In this document: piece by piece, positions 1-9,663 of the stretch
Numbering within the stretch: position 1 is the stretch's first letter
How the letters are laid out: every line of letters begins with the position of its first letter
Source: Mucilaginibacter phenanthrenivorans
Lineage (GTDB): Bacteria > Bacteroidota > Bacteroidia > Sphingobacteriales > Sphingobacteriaceae
Length of the DNA: 64,000 nt
Reading direction: 5' to 3'
Assembly (NCBI RefSeq): GCF_024721155.1
Contig: NZ_JAHVAP010000003.1
Coordinates: forward strand, 620,001-684,000
Translations under genes and position numbers: made by a program
The notes under the pieces: generated by a model
Told to the model about the DNA's origin: nothing
Seen by the model: only the letters and a program-made list of their open reading frames with translations
Databases searched by the model: none

Positions 1-28
1 TATGGCGGGCATTAAAAAAGAAAAGCAA

Positions 29-904
29 ATGAAAAAGCTACTTGTACTCACTGATTTTACAGCAAATGCGGCCCATGCCGCCATTGCTGCTGTTCGTCTT
101 TGCGGAAAATTAAACACCGATTTACTGTTATATCATACGGTTCAATACATTCCGGTTGTCCCTGATTATAACGCTGGTTCTTATGTAACAGTAACGGCAG
201 GTATACTTTTCAAAGACACTGAAGAAAACTTGAGCAGGGAGGCGGCATCGCTCAGATCACTGGAACAGAATTTCCCTGGTTACCAACCGCGAATCAGCTA
301 TGTAAATGGCGAGGGGGACTTGAGTGAAAATATTAAAGCGCTTTCCGGTCAGCAGGATATTCGGCTAGTGGTTATGGGCGGCAGATCCGGCGGAGCGCTG
401 GATCACTTGATTACCGGCAGCGACACCGCTGCTGTAATCAGGAAAGCAAGGAAACCGGTGCTGATTATCCCGGAGAAAGTGGAGCTTACCGAGCTAAAAA
501 AAGTTGTTTTTGCCACAGATTTTGGCGTCGCCGATATTTCCGCGGTAAACTACTTGCTGGAGATAGCGCCGCCGCTCGGTTTTAAACTGGAGGTCGTGCA
601 TGTTGTTCGGCCCGGCGAAGTGGTTACTGAAATTCAGCCGGAGGTCGCTTTTCGGAAATATCTTAACCACCTGGATAGCTACCAGATAACTTACAGGCAA
701 CTATCTGGCGACCGGATCAGTCAACGGCTGCAGGATTACTGCCACGAAACCGGTGCCTGTTTGCTCGCGATGACGCCTGGCCATCATGATTTTATTTTTC
801 GGGTATTTGGTCATAGTGAAACAAAGGAGACCATTGCTCAACACGGCTTAGCAGTTTTAATCTTTCCACCTGACTTTGAAAAAAATAATTCTTTATCTAG
901 TTGA
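29..904 (+). CDS. Universal stress protein, tandem UspA domains
   Basis: Cytoplasmic two-domain Usp protein of about 291 residues. The first domain (about 1-150) starts MKKLLVLTDFT and carries the nucleotide-binding pattern G-x2-G-x9-G-S in MGGRSGGALDHLITGS. The second domain (about 155-290) starts KKVVFATDFG but lacks a clean glycine motif, so only the first half probably binds ATP. The frame is open from base 2, which adds nine residues. I prefer base 29 because the protein then starts at the canonical first beta-strand. The window edge hides the upstream context. It is convergent with a second Usp gene. Its client or stress signal cannot be read from sequence. Confidence 0.9.
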   Translation: MKKLLVLTDFTANAAHAAIAAVRLCGKLNTDLLLYHTVQYIPVVPDYNAGSYVTVTAGILFKDTEENLSREAASLRSLEQNFPGYQPRISYVNGEGDLSENIKALSGQQDIRLVVMGGRSGGALDHLITGSDTAAVIRKARKPVLIIPEKVELTELKKVVFATDFGVADISAVNYLLEIAPPLGFKLEVVHVVRPGEVVTEIQPEVAFRKYLNHLDSYQITYRQLSGDRISQRLQDYCHETGACLLAMTPGHHDFIFRVFGHSETKETIAQHGLAVLIFPPDFEKNNSLSS

Positions 905-1232
905 CCACAGAAACAATTATAGTTTTTCATTTTTTTTATTAAGAACCTCATTTTTTAGGGGCGGTCAATAGAAACAGCCGTGTTAGTTTACAACAAGTTC
1001 TTTAGGGGATGCACGGATCCCGTTTTTAAACAATAAGGCCAGGCGGATGAACGATACAAAAAAAGCCGCAAATCTCGCGATTTGCAGCTTGGGTATAACT
1101 AAAAATTGGAGCAACGGCTTTTCAACCCTGGCCGGGCTGGTACATTCTTTTTTCAACCGGCTGATAATATTCATTCAAATTTTCGGGGATCCTTGCATTA
1201 TAACCTAAAACTTGCCTTAAGTCCTGGTGAAA
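905..1232. other. Intergenic gap between two convergent usp genes
   Basis: No credible gene: the short frames here lack recognisable protein features. The only clear structure is the hairpin at 1063-1090, described separately. Confidence 0.6.
1058..1090 (-). terminator. Intrinsic terminator of the minus-strand usp gene
   Basis: Read on the minus strand: an 11-12 bp stem around GCAAATC/GATTTGC with a 4-base loop, followed by seven Ts (A tract at 1058-1064 on plus). It lies about 140 bases past the stop of the usp gene at 1233. Confidence 0.75.
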
Positions 1233-2102
1233 TTAGTCATGGCTATGAGAATTTTCGGGAAAGACCAGCAGAGTCATTTTTCCTTGTATGATTGCTTCCC
1301 TGAGGGGATTTTGATGGAACAGCCGGTACCAACAAGGATGTTTTTGATACCGAAGCGCAATCACATCCGCATGTTTCTCCGCGCCAACCTTTTCCAGCGC
1401 TCCCATTATATTGGCCTCCCGTGATAGATGGCAGCGGATACCGGGATAAAGGCTCCTGACTCTTTCCATAAACGCCGAGGTCCGCGTTTCTTCTGCAAAA
1501 TCCGGAATCAGTACCGGTCTGGACACGTGGCTCAAACTCAAGCGGGACTTCAAGCGGGTGGACAAACCAACCAGTTCCCCTATCACCCCTTCATCGGCTG
1601 CGGCGAGGTCGGTAGCAAATAGTATATGCTGTATTTCCGGCCCGGCCCAGCTCAAAGGTATAACAAACACAGGACAACCGACCTTCCGAAGAACGGCTTT
1701 GACCTCGCCGTCGAAGAGCAGGTCGCCATAGGATCTACCGGAAACACCCATCATGACCATCACGCTGTTTTTCCGCCGGGCTAATGCGGAAACACGCTCT
1801 GCCAGCTGGCCTTCCAGCGGTATAGGCCGGATGACCGGTGCGCGGCCGGGTAGCTCCATGGCCCGCAGGCGTTTTTCCAGCCGCCGGACCTCCCGGTTCA
1901 GGCAGGTGGTACTTTCGCCCCTTTTTGCTCCTGCACTACTTTCCGGCAAAACGGCTGAATCCACTGGCGGCAAATAAGGTGTAATGGGATAAACATTCAC
2001 CAGCAGCACATCGGCGCCGAGCTTTACGGCGATCGGCAATGCTGTCTCGGCCGCGCGCTTGGCGCATGCAGAAAAATCGGTCAGTACCAGGATATTTTTC
2101 AT
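1233..2102 (-). CDS. Universal stress protein, tandem UspA domains
   Basis: Second Usp paralogue, about 289 residues from the ATG at 2102, where the protein begins MKNILVLTDFSACAKRAA. An in-frame start at 2165 would add 21 residues with no Usp character. Domain 1 keeps G-x2-G-x9-G in MGVSGRSYGDLLFDG, but the usual following Ser/Thr is Glu. Domain 2 (from about 155, ILFATDLAAADEG) is degenerate. It is tail-to-tail with the first usp gene and is followed by its own terminator. Such pairs are common in Bacteroidota; the exact role is unknown. Confidence 0.88.
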   Translation of the reverse strand: MKNILVLTDFSACAKRAAETALPIAVKLGADVLLVNVYPITPYLPPVDSAVLPESSAGAKRGESTTCLNREVRRLEKRLRAMELPGRAPVIRPIPLEGQLAERVSALARRKNSVMVMMGVSGRSYGDLLFDGEVKAVLRKVGCPVFVIPLSWAGPEIQHILFATDLAAADEGVIGELVGLSTRLKSRLSLSHVSRPVLIPDFAEETRTSAFMERVRSLYPGIRCHLSREANIMGALEKVGAEKHADVIALRYQKHPCWYRLFHQNPLREAIIQGKMTLLVFPENSHSHD

Positions 2103-2272
2103 AACAGGATTCTCTTCCCTACGAAGCTCGGTTTTGGGAGTCCTTTTTAAAATGACGCCTATCACTTAAACATCTGATATTTAACAATAGCGTTGGCCGC
2201 GCCCGGTATCAGCTCTCGGTTATTTCTTTGTTGCTATTTGGCGTAGTGCTCGTTTTCCATTTTGATGATCTC

Positions 2273-3463
2273 TTATTCTTCCCCAGCACCACCGGCAGCC
2301 TTAGACTGTAAATAAAATGCGCCTTTGGTCGCGATCTGTACATTCGTTGGTAAAGCGGTTAAGGGCGTGACCTGGATATAACCCAATTCTGACACACCTG
2401 TCGTTACTTCCATTTTAGTAAATATGGTTTTACCATTTTTATTATGCATCGATGAGACAAAAATGTATTGCTTACCCTCCGAACGGATTACCGCATCAAC
2501 AGGTACGGCGGCGGTTAGTTTGCTGCCGGTACTGATCAGGGCGGTCACATACATACCGGGGATCAGGTTCTGGTGTTGCTTATTATTTATCACCGCGTGA
2601 ACTATCACCCCCTTGCTTTCATTCTCAAAAGATTTGTTAACGCCATTGATTACACCTGTGATGATCTCGTTATCCTGGTTGGTCAGTTGAAAACTCACTT
2701 TCTGGCCAACCTTTACCAACATCAGGTCTTTTTCAAAAACGGTAAGATCACAATGGATCTTGGAGTTATCCACCACTTCCATGATCGAGGTACCTGGCTG
2801 AACGTATGCCCCAATGTTAGCAGTGATGGAGCCAACGGTGCCGCTAATCGGTGAAGTGACCGGGAATTGGGAAACGATATGGCCGTTACTGATCCTGCCC
2901 GGCGATACACCCAATTGCTGTAGTTGACTTTCATAAGCGGTAAGCCGGGAATGTTCGGCATTATAAGTCGCTTCCGAAGCCTGGAATGATTTACCCGTTC
3001 CGGCCCCGGCGGCCTTTAGCTGGCTTTGGCGGTCGTATTCTGCCTGCACATAAGTAAAATTGTTTTTGGCCGCTAAATAATCCTGTTGCAGCTTGATCAA
3101 GTCCTGATTTTTAATGGTTGCCAATACCTGGCCTTTGTGCACTTGCTGTCCTTCCAATACATCTATATTGCTGATAATGCCGCCAGATAAAATACTGACA
3201 TCGGCCTTATTTTGTGGCGGAACGGCCAACTGCCCATTCGCCCTGACAACCGCATCCAGGTTCTTTTGCTCAATAGGGCCGGTCACAATCCCGACAGATC
3301 TCATTTGTTCGGCGCTCAATTCCAGTCCGCTTTCTTTGTTTTCGGTTTTAGTAGTGTCCTTCTCTTTTTTACCCGCTTTTTCTGAACCTCCGGAACAGGA
3401 AGCCAATAGTGTCCCGGCAATCAGAAGGACGTTTATATATACTCTATAGGTTAGATATTTCAT
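2273..3463 (-). CDS. RND efflux periplasmic adaptor (CusB/CzcB type), lipoprotein
   Basis: Membrane-fusion subunit linking the inner-membrane pump to the outer-membrane channel in a metal-efflux complex. A signal peptide with lipobox LLASC at about residue 22 predicts a lipid-anchored periplasmic protein. After a charged Lys/Glu linker come the adaptor parts: a lipoyl/barrel-sandwich half (VSILSGGIISNIDVLEGQQV, about 90-110), an alpha hairpin with many Gln and Ala (about 120-190), the second barrel half (TSPISGTVGSITANIGAYV) and beta-barrel/membrane-proximal domains to about 385. The ATG lies two bases past the stop of the permease-TolC gene, so the genes are cotranscribed and probably coupled. 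The exact metal is not determinable. Confidence 0.93.
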   Translation of the reverse strand: MKYLTYRVYINVLLIAGTLLASCSGGSEKAGKKEKDTTKTENKESGLELSAEQMRSVGIVTGPIEQKNLDAVVRANGQLAVPPQNKADVSILSGGIISNIDVLEGQQVHKGQVLATIKNQDLIKLQQDYLAAKNNFTYVQAEYDRQSQLKAAGAGTGKSFQASEATYNAEHSRLTAYESQLQQLGVSPGRISNGHIVSQFPVTSPISGTVGSITANIGAYVQPGTSIMEVVDNSKIHCDLTVFEKDLMLVKVGQKVSFQLTNQDNEIITGVINGVNKSFENESKGVIVHAVINNKQHQNLIPGMYVTALISTGSKLTAAVPVDAVIRSEGKQYIFVSSMHNKNGKTIFTKMEVTTGVSELGYIQVTPLTALPTNVQIATKGAFYLQSKAAGGAGEE

Positions 3464-3465
3464 GT

Positions 3466-6400
3466 TTATTCTCCTCTTAAAAATTGTAATTGAATAGCGG
3501 ATTGATTTAACCTGCTGACCGTCTCGATATACGCTAATTTGATTTGCACGGCGGCAGATATGTTCGAGATATACTCGATATAGCCAATCTCGCCGAGGTT
3601 AAAGGAAACCTGCGTAATGCGCAGCTGCTCATCCGCCTGTTTTAGCCCACCGGAAGTATAGTATTCTGCCGATTGCCGATATTTCTGGTATTGCTGCAGT
3701 TCCTGTTCGTATTGCAGTCGAACCTGGCTTTGGGCATTCTCATAATTGGTTTGTGCGATCTGTCCGGATATTTTTTCTGCTTTTACCCGTGAACGGTTGG
3801 CCCCGTTGAAGATCGGTACAGCCACTCCAAGTTGCAAACCAGCGATGCGAGTGCCGGTAGAATAGCTGCGGTCTATACCTGCCGGGTTAAAACCGGAGAT
3901 CACCAATTGCTGGTTGTAACCGATCTTCAGGTCGGGCATTCCTTTTGATCTTTCTACTGCGAGACGTGCATTCGCCACTTCGATATTTTGCAATTCGGCA
4001 TTTACCTGCGCGTTACGCGCAGTGTTCAAGGTATCCGCCGGTAACGTCAGCAATAAAGGCAGTTTACTTTCGGCAACGATGATCGGTTCGCTCGTGTTAA
4101 GCAATTGCTTTAAAGCCAGTTCATTGCTCTTCAGGTCCGCTTGCACGCCTATCTTTAACGCCTGCACTTCCTGGTATTTATTTTTAGCGCTGAAAAGTTC
4201 AAGGTTGGATGTTTCCCCGGTCTTTAACCTGATCTCAGCCCGTTTTACAAAGCCGTTGTAGATGCTGTCCTGGTAATTCAGGATTCGCAATGTTTCCCGG
4301 TTAAGCAGGTAAGCGTAATATGCATTCCTGACATTACGTGTAATTTCCGCACGGGTAATATTGCCTGTTCTTTCCGCAAGTATGGTTTGCTGGTTCAGGA
4401 GTTTGCGCTGGTGCTTATACAGCCCCGGCCAGGCAATATTTTGAATGACGCCAATGGAATTATCCATATTGCCGCCACTGGTCGGGTCTTGGGTGATCAT
4501 CAATTCTGTTTTAGGAATATCTGTACCCGATTTTTGCAATGCCCTCGATTGTTCGACGGAAAGCCCGGCTGAGCGTACTTGTAAATTATTCCGCAGTGCC
4601 TTGGCAATTGCACTGTCTAAAGTCAGCGGCACACCACTTTGCGCATGTGCAACTGAGGGCTGAAACAGCATTCCAGCGCCGATCATTATTAAAACAACCA
4701 GCACTTTGGGTACGCCGGGCACTTTCACCTTTATCGTTTCTTTCCGGTTAAATAATAAATACAGGCAAGGCAGCACAAACAGGGTAAGAAATGTAGCTGT
4801 GATCAGTCCGCCAATCACGACCGTAGCTAATGGCTTTTGTACTTCGGCTCCGGCGCTGCCAGATAAAGCCATTGGCAAAAAACCGAGTGACGCCACCGAA
4901 GCGGTCATCAGTACCGGGCGCAGCCTGGTCCTGGTTCCCTCCAATACCCGGTCATAAATATTGTCCATGCCTTCTTCCTTCAACTGGTTAAAGTAACCGA
5001 TCAGGACGATACCATTGAGCACTGCCACGCCAAATAAGGCGATAAAGCCAACACCAGCCGATATACTGAATGGCATACCCCGTAATAATAAAGCAGCTAC
5101 GCCACCCATCGAGGCCAGCGGCACTGCGGTAAAGATGAGCAGGCTTTGTTTTACTGAACGGAATGTAACATAAAGCAGGATCAGGATAAATAATAATGCT
5201 GCCGGAACAGCAATAGATAAACGGGCTTTAGCAGCTTGTAAATTCTGGAACTGGCCGCCATAAGTGAGGTAATATCCCGATGGCAGTTTTAAACCATTGT
5301 TCAGTTTGGCCTGTATTTCCTTAACTGTTGTTTCCACATCCCGGTCTTTTACATTAAAGCCGACATAGATGCGGCGTTTACCATCTTCGCGGGAAACCTG
5401 CGCCGGGGCATCCTTAAAGGAAATGTCAGCCACCTGGCTTAAAGGCACTTTGTTGCCTGATGGTAAGGGTATGAGCAGGTTCTCTACACCAGATATGTTT
5501 TCCCTAAGGTCACGATTCAGTCGAACGACCATATCAAATCGCTTTTCACCCTCGAACACGACACCTGCCACACTGCCTGCAAAGGCCGTTTTCAGGATCA
5601 TATTTACATCGCTGATATTCAAACCATACTGCGCCATTTTATCGCGGTTATAGGCCACCTGGATTTGCGGCAAACCACTTACCTTTTCTACATATGGTTC
5701 GCTTACGCCTTTGACAGGCGCAATGATCTTGGCAATTTTATTAGCTTGTGTAGCCAGTATATCCAGGTCGTCCCCGTATATTTTGATAGCTACATCCTGC
5801 CGGATACCGGTCATGAGTTCATTAAAACGCATTTGCATCGGTTGGGATATCTCTATGTTAATACCTGGAATAATGGATAGTGCTTCTTCCATTTTCTCCG
5901 TCATTTCTTCACGGGTTTTAGCCGTCTTCCATTCTCCTTTAGGTTTCATGGCCAGCATCATATCGCCCTTTTCCATTGGCATCGGATCAGTGGGAATTTC
6001 CGAGCTGCCGATGCGCGTGACTGCTTGTTTGATCTCTGGGAATTTGTCTTTCAATATTTTCTCCGCTTTACCAAAGGTCTTGACAACCTCGGTCAAGGAA
6101 GTGCCTTGCATCATGGAGATCTCCACGGTCAGATCGCCTTCCTCAAGCGTAGGAATAAACTCGCCGCCCATGCGGCTGAACGCCCATATGGAAATACCAA
6201 ATAAGATAAACACTATAGTAACTGTAATCACCTTGGCTTTAAGCACTACTACCAACGCCTTTTGATAAATCCTTTGCAGGAACCCTATAATACGGTCAGA
6301 AATATTCGGCTTATGGGAGGTCTTTTTGCTTAAAAACAAAGCACTGGCCATCGGCACATAGGTTAAGGACAATATAAAAGCGCCTAAAATGGCAAAGGCT

Positions 6401-7851
6401 ACAGTTTGCGCCATAGGCCGGAACATTTTTCCTTCGATACCGACTAAAGATAAAAGCGGCAGGTAAACGATCAGGATAATGATTTGCCCGAACGCGGCAG
6501 ACTTCATTAGTTTACTGGCACTGTCCCTAATCTCCACATCCATTTGAGCCGTGGTTAGTTTTTCAACCCCTTTTTGCTTATAACTGCCCGTGGTAATATG
6601 ATGTACCACGCTTTCTACAATAATTACCGCGCCATCTACTATCAGGCCAAAATCAATTGCGCCCAAACTCATCAGGTTGCCGGAAACATTAAATAAACGC
6701 ATCATGGAAAAGGCGAACAGCATGGCTAAGGGGATAACTGAAGCTACGACCAGTCCAGCTCGCAGGTTTCCTAAAAGCAACACTAATACAAAGACAACGA
6801 TCAGCGCACCCTCCAGCAGGTTGCGTTCTACTGTGCCGATTGCCCGGCCCACCAGTTCCGTCCGGTCGATAAATGGCTCTATCACTACGCCTTCAGGCAG
6901 TGATTTTTGGATCTGCACCATGCGGGTTTTAACATTCTCTATCACCTGGCTAAAGTTTTCGCCTTTTAGCATCAGGGTAACACCAGCCACCACTTCGCCC
7001 TCACCATTCCTGGTCACTGCACCATAACGGGTCGCGCTGCCGAATTGTACCGTTGCAATATCACGGATAAGGATAGGTGAGCCCTTGCCATTCTTGACAA
7101 CGATCTTACGAATATCATCCAGGTTCTGCACCTGTCCCAATCCCCGGATAAAATAGGCATTGCTTTGCTGCTCAATATAAGAGCCGCCAGTGTTCTCGTT
7201 ATTTTTTTGCAGGGCTTCGAAGATCTCGGGGATGGTCAGGCCCAGAGAATTGAGCTTATCATTATCCAGAGCAATTTCATATTGCTTCACATAACCACCC
7301 CAGCCGCTTACCTCGGCCACGCCAACCGTTCCTGCCAATTGGGTTCGTATCAGCCAGTCCTGAATGGTACGCAGATCTGTTGCCGTATATTTTTTTTCAT
7401 ACCCCTTTTTAGCATGCAGTACATACTGGTATATTTCACCAAGACCTGTAGTAATTGGGGCTAGGATAGGTTCACCTAAACCAGTAGGAACTCCATTTTC
7501 CGCTTCTTTGAGCTGTGCATTAACCTGTGCCCTTGCCCAATAAATATCAATATCATCCTTAAATACAATGGTAATAACGGAAATTCCCGACCGGGATATG
7601 GAGCGTTTTTCGATGATCCCGGCAATATTAGCCATGGATAATTCTATTGGAGCGGTAATGAACTGCTCCACCTCTTGTGCGCCTAAGCTCGGCGCTTGTG
7701 TAATGATCTGTACCTGGTTATTGGTAATATCCGGCTGCGCGTCGACCGGAAGGTTGTACGCGGAGTAAACACCCACCAGTATTAATACCAGTGTCATGAT
7801 ACCGATAGTTACCTTGTTCCTGATAGAGAACGCGATAATCTTGTCAAACAT
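3466..7851 (-). CDS. CzcA/CusA-family metal RND permease fused to TolC-like outer-membrane efflux protein
   Basis: A 1461-residue fusion. Residues 1 to about 1040 form an HME-RND proton/metal antiporter with 12 transmembrane helices; the TM4 signature GAIDFGLIVDGAVIIVES carries the acidic relay of the heavy-metal branch. Residues from about 1070 to the end form a TolC-type protein (VPLTLDSAIAKALRNNLQ, then Gln/Ala-rich helices). Between them, about 1045-1069, a hydrophobic stretch ending in PSVAHAQ looks like an internal signal peptide with an Ala-x-Ala cleavage site. Length equals permease (about 1040) plus TolC (about 400). It is the middle gene of the efflux operon. Similar fusions occur in other Bacteroidota; cleavage into two proteins is inference. 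Confidence 0.93.
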   Translation of the reverse strand: MFDKIIAFSIRNKVTIGIMTLVLILVGVYSAYNLPVDAQPDITNNQVQIITQAPSLGAQEVEQFITAPIELSMANIAGIIEKRSISRSGISVITIVFKDDIDIYWARAQVNAQLKEAENGVPTGLGEPILAPITTGLGEIYQYVLHAKKGYEKKYTATDLRTIQDWLIRTQLAGTVGVAEVSGWGGYVKQYEIALDNDKLNSLGLTIPEIFEALQKNNENTGGSYIEQQSNAYFIRGLGQVQNLDDIRKIVVKNGKGSPILIRDIATVQFGSATRYGAVTRNGEGEVVAGVTLMLKGENFSQVIENVKTRMVQIQKSLPEGVVIEPFIDRTELVGRAIGTVERNLLEGALIVVFVLVLLLGNLRAGLVVASVIPLAMLFAFSMMRLFNVSGNLMSLGAIDFGLIVDGAVIIVESVVHHITTGSYKQKGVEKLTTAQMDVEIRDSASKLMKSAAFGQIIILIVYLPLLSLVGIEGKMFRPMAQTVAFAILGAFILSLTYVPMASALFLSKKTSHKPNISDRIIGFLQRIYQKALVVVLKAKVITVTIVFILFGISIWAFSRMGGEFIPTLEEGDLTVEISMMQGTSLTEVVKTFGKAEKILKDKFPEIKQAVTRIGSSEIPTDPMPMEKGDMMLAMKPKGEWKTAKTREEMTEKMEEALSIIPGINIEISQPMQMRFNELMTGIRQDVAIKIYGDDLDILATQANKIAKIIAPVKGVSEPYVEKVSGLPQIQVAYNRDKMAQYGLNISDVNMILKTAFAGSVAGVVFEGEKRFDMVVRLNRDLRENISGVENLLIPLPSGNKVPLSQVADISFKDAPAQVSREDGKRRIYVGFNVKDRDVETTVKEIQAKLNNGLKLPSGYYLTYGGQFQNLQAAKARLSIAVPAALLFILILLYVTFRSVKQSLLIFTAVPLASMGGVAALLLRGMPFSISAGVGFIALFGVAVLNGIVLIGYFNQLKEEGMDNIYDRVLEGTRTRLRPVLMTASVASLGFLPMALSGSAGAEVQKPLATVVIGGLITATFLTLFVLPCLYLLFNRKETIKVKVPGVPKVLVVLIMIGAGMLFQPSVAHAQSGVPLTLDSAIAKALRNNLQVRSAGLSVEQSRALQKSGTDIPKTELMITQDPTSGGNMDNSIGVIQNIAWPGLYKHQRKLLNQQTILAERTGNITRAEITRNVRNAYYAYLLNRETLRILNYQDSIYNGFVKRAEIRLKTGETSNLELFSAKNKYQEVQALKIGVQADLKSNELALKQLLNTSEPIIVAESKLPLLLTLPADTLNTARNAQVNAELQNIEVANARLAVERSKGMPDLKIGYNQQLVISGFNPAGIDRSYSTGTRIAGLQLGVAVPIFNGANRSRVKAEKISGQIAQTNYENAQSQVRLQYEQELQQYQKYRQSAEYYTSGGLKQADEQLRITQVSFNLGEIGYIEYISNISAAVQIKLAYIETVSRLNQSAIQLQFLRGE

Positions 7852-7924
7852 AAATTGTAAAAATTAATACGAATACGGAAAGCCGTGCAATTTGATTGCA
7901 GGCGAAAAGACTAAAAACTTCGTA

Positions 7925-8239
7925 TTAAGCTATTTGAGGAGGCTGCCAGATCTTGATCGGCTGTTCCTGAACAGCAGGTATGCTGTAACCAGGATATTCA
8001 CGTGTAACTGATCTGGTGAAAACGGCGGTGGTAATGGTTGTCGTTAATGTTTTTGCAGTAGAACAGCATGAACAGGTACAAAAAGGTGGACAGGTTTCCT
8101 GGCCTCTTTCGTCATTAGCAGAATGACCTTTTTGAATAGTTTGATGAATTACACCCGCAATCATATCATCCCTGTCCTGGCATGGCAGAACAGCCAGCAG
8201 GACAAAATATAAACTGAATATGATAGCCAGATATTTCAT
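7925..8239 (-). CDS. Small secreted Cys-rich protein of metal-efflux operons (DUF6660-like)
   Basis: About 104 residues from the ATG at 8239 (MKYLAIIFSLYFVLLAVLPC); an upstream TTG would add only three. It has an N-terminal hydrophobic signal and a compact Cys cluster CPPFCTCSCC near residue 60, then a Thr-rich stretch and a Pro-rich tail. I associate it with the DUF6660 family found next to CzcA-type pumps in Bacteroidota, from memory and without a search. The Cys cluster suggests periplasmic metal binding or sensing, which is inference. It is the first gene of the operon, 73 bases before the permease gene. Confidence 0.7.
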   Translation of the reverse strand: MKYLAIIFSLYFVLLAVLPCQDRDDMIAGVIHQTIQKGHSANDERGQETCPPFCTCSCCSTAKTLTTTITTAVFTRSVTREYPGYSIPAVQEQPIKIWQPPQIA

Positions 8240-8245
8240 TCTTTG

Positions 8246-8253
8246 CAAAGATA
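8246..8253 (-). promoter_or_regulatory. Bacteroidota -7 element of the metal-efflux operon
   Basis: TATCTTTG on the minus strand, a perfect TAnnTTTG match ending six bases before the ATG at 8239. This implies a leaderless or nearly leaderless transcript. A -33 element is not clear. Confidence 0.6.
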
Positions 8254-8422
8254 TGAAAAACTAAAGAAATGGAATACCCAGACAAAAGCGTTAATATTAT
8301 TAACTGCCTTTCCATTAAAAGGATTAGTTGAAATATGAGGAAATATATCGAAGCAGGTGAGTTCGATTATTGGGGAATCAACTCCCCTATTTACTCATCG
8401 GACTATGTTTAAAACTGCTAAT

Positions 8423-8457
8423 AAAAAACCTACAAACTAAGTGTCTGTAGGTTTTTT
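8423..8457. terminator. Bidirectional terminator hairpin
   Basis: A 12-bp perfect stem AAAAAACCTACA/TGTAGGTTTTTT with an 11-base loop, giving T tracts in both directions. A second 6-bp hairpin, GCCACT-TTTT-AGTGGC, follows at 8459-8474. Confidence 0.75.
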
Positions 8458-8496
8458 CGCCACTTTTTAGTGGCTTTTAGCGGTTAGGTTCGCTTA

Positions 8497-8543
8497 GTGG
8501 TCCTTAGACTGCCTGATTTGCATTATGCAGCAAATCTGGAGGA
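8497..8543 (-). repeat. tRNA-Arg-end-like repeat, copy A (divergent)
   Basis: On plus it starts GTGGTCCTTAGACT, as in copies B and D, and ends in TCTGGAGGA, but the middle is divergent. With the adjacent hairpins it marks the left end of the repeat-delimited block that runs to the tRNA-Arg gene. Confidence 0.45.
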
Positions 8544-8573
8544 ATGACACGCCAGCCGTATTGAGCGAAGAGG

Positions 8574-9596
8574 TTAAGATGCGTTTAATTGCACCAATTG
8601 ATGCTGTATCAAATATTGCATCGATTCCTTTACAACCTCCGCTGAAGGCTTAGGATTAAAGCCCAGCTCCTTTCTTGCTTTTGTTCCGTCAAAGTCCTGC
8701 TGCAATCCTGAAAACATCGCGATGTCTTTAATACTTAGTAACGGAGCTCTGCCATTTATTTTACTCCCCAATTCCATTAAACCAGCTATACCGAATAAAA
8801 TTATTTTCGGTACGGCAACAGGTAATTTAATTTTCAAATCAGGAAAAAGTTGCTGTGCTATTTTAGTAGTGTCCTTAATGGAGGTGCATTTTTCATTCGC
8901 CAGTATATACCTTTCCCCGTTTACGCCTTTGGTTGCTGCCAAATAACAGCCTTCAGCAACGTCTTTCACATCTATCCAATTAGGTGCAATATTGGTTTCT
9001 ACGGGAATCTCCTTTTGCAAAATTAGCTTTATGATATTGTATGATACGTTTAATGGTGCAAATGCCTCGCCTCCAATCATTGCTGATGGCAACACAGCTA
9101 CTAACTCAATATTATGCTTTTTTGCAAGTTCAAAAGCTAACTTTTCGCCATCGTTTTTAGAGTTGTAGTACAAATCCCTGCGATCGGGATTATAACCATA
9201 GCTTTCTCTTACGGGGATATTGGTATAATTTAACGCAGCTATCGAGCTTATATATACAATCCGCTTAACCCCGGCTTCGGCGGCTGCTTCAACAATATTA
9301 CGGGTACCATTAAGGTTTATGTCATATAGCTCTTTTTGAGGGTCTTTTGCCCATAGTTTAAACGCAGCGCCAACAGCATAAAAAGTGTCCACGCCTTTCA
9401 ATGCCCTTACCAGGGACTGTTTATCTGTAATGTCCGATTGAACTACTTCGCAATCCAGTCCTTCGAAGGGCTTTTTATTACTAATATCCCGTACCGATGC
9501 ACGTACCCGAATACCTTTACTGATAAGCAATCGTACTAAATTGTTGCCAAGGTGCCCATTTGCACCGTTAACTAATGATAGTTGTTGATTTTCCAT
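8574..9596 (-). CDS. NAD-dependent epimerase/dehydratase (extended SDR, dihydroflavonol-reductase-like)
   Basis: Cytoplasmic Rossmann-fold oxidoreductase of 340 residues. The dinucleotide motif NGANGHLGN lies at 10-18, with the usual TGxxGxxG threonine replaced by Asn. The SDR YxxxK pair is in YYNSKNDGEK at about 145, and ISSIAALN supplies the preceding Ser. The length and the C-terminal substrate domain fit the DFR/3-beta-HSD-like group that reduces or oxidises hydroxyl/carbonyl substrates with NAD(P)H. The substrate is unknown. It lies 67 bases downstream of a Crp-like regulator on the same strand, which may control it. Confidence 0.88.
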   Translation of the reverse strand: MENQQLSLVNGANGHLGNNLVRLLISKGIRVRASVRDISNKKPFEGLDCEVVQSDITDKQSLVRALKGVDTFYAVGAAFKLWAKDPQKELYDINLNGTRNIVEAAAEAGVKRIVYISSIAALNYTNIPVRESYGYNPDRRDLYYNSKNDGEKLAFELAKKHNIELVAVLPSAMIGGEAFAPLNVSYNIIKLILQKEIPVETNIAPNWIDVKDVAEGCYLAATKGVNGERYILANEKCTSIKDTTKIAQQLFPDLKIKLPVAVPKIILFGIAGLMELGSKINGRAPLLSIKDIAMFSGLQQDFDGTKARKELGFNPKPSAEVVKESMQYLIQHQLVQLNAS

Positions 9597-9663
9597 TTCT
9601 TATTTTTTTAATAATTAATGGTTCAAATCTGCCAACTATGAAAGCTAATCCACTTGACAAATG

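Larger units (their letters stand above)
8254..8573. other. Intergenic region upstream of the efflux operon
   Basis: It holds two hairpins, a divergent tRNA-end-like repeat, and a 25-codon plus-strand frame at 8335-8412 (MRKYIEAGEFDYWG start) just before the first hairpin. The small frame has no clear promoter or homologue and may be chance or a remnant. Confidence 0.5.

Noticed and set aside
5711..6265. 184-codon open frame antisense to the metal permease gene
   Set aside because: It mirrors the codon bias of the strong coding frame on the other strand and has no protein family features.
8335..8412. 25-codon plus-strand frame (MRKYIEAGEFDYWG start)
   Set aside because: No promoter or family support; listed only inside the intergenic entry.
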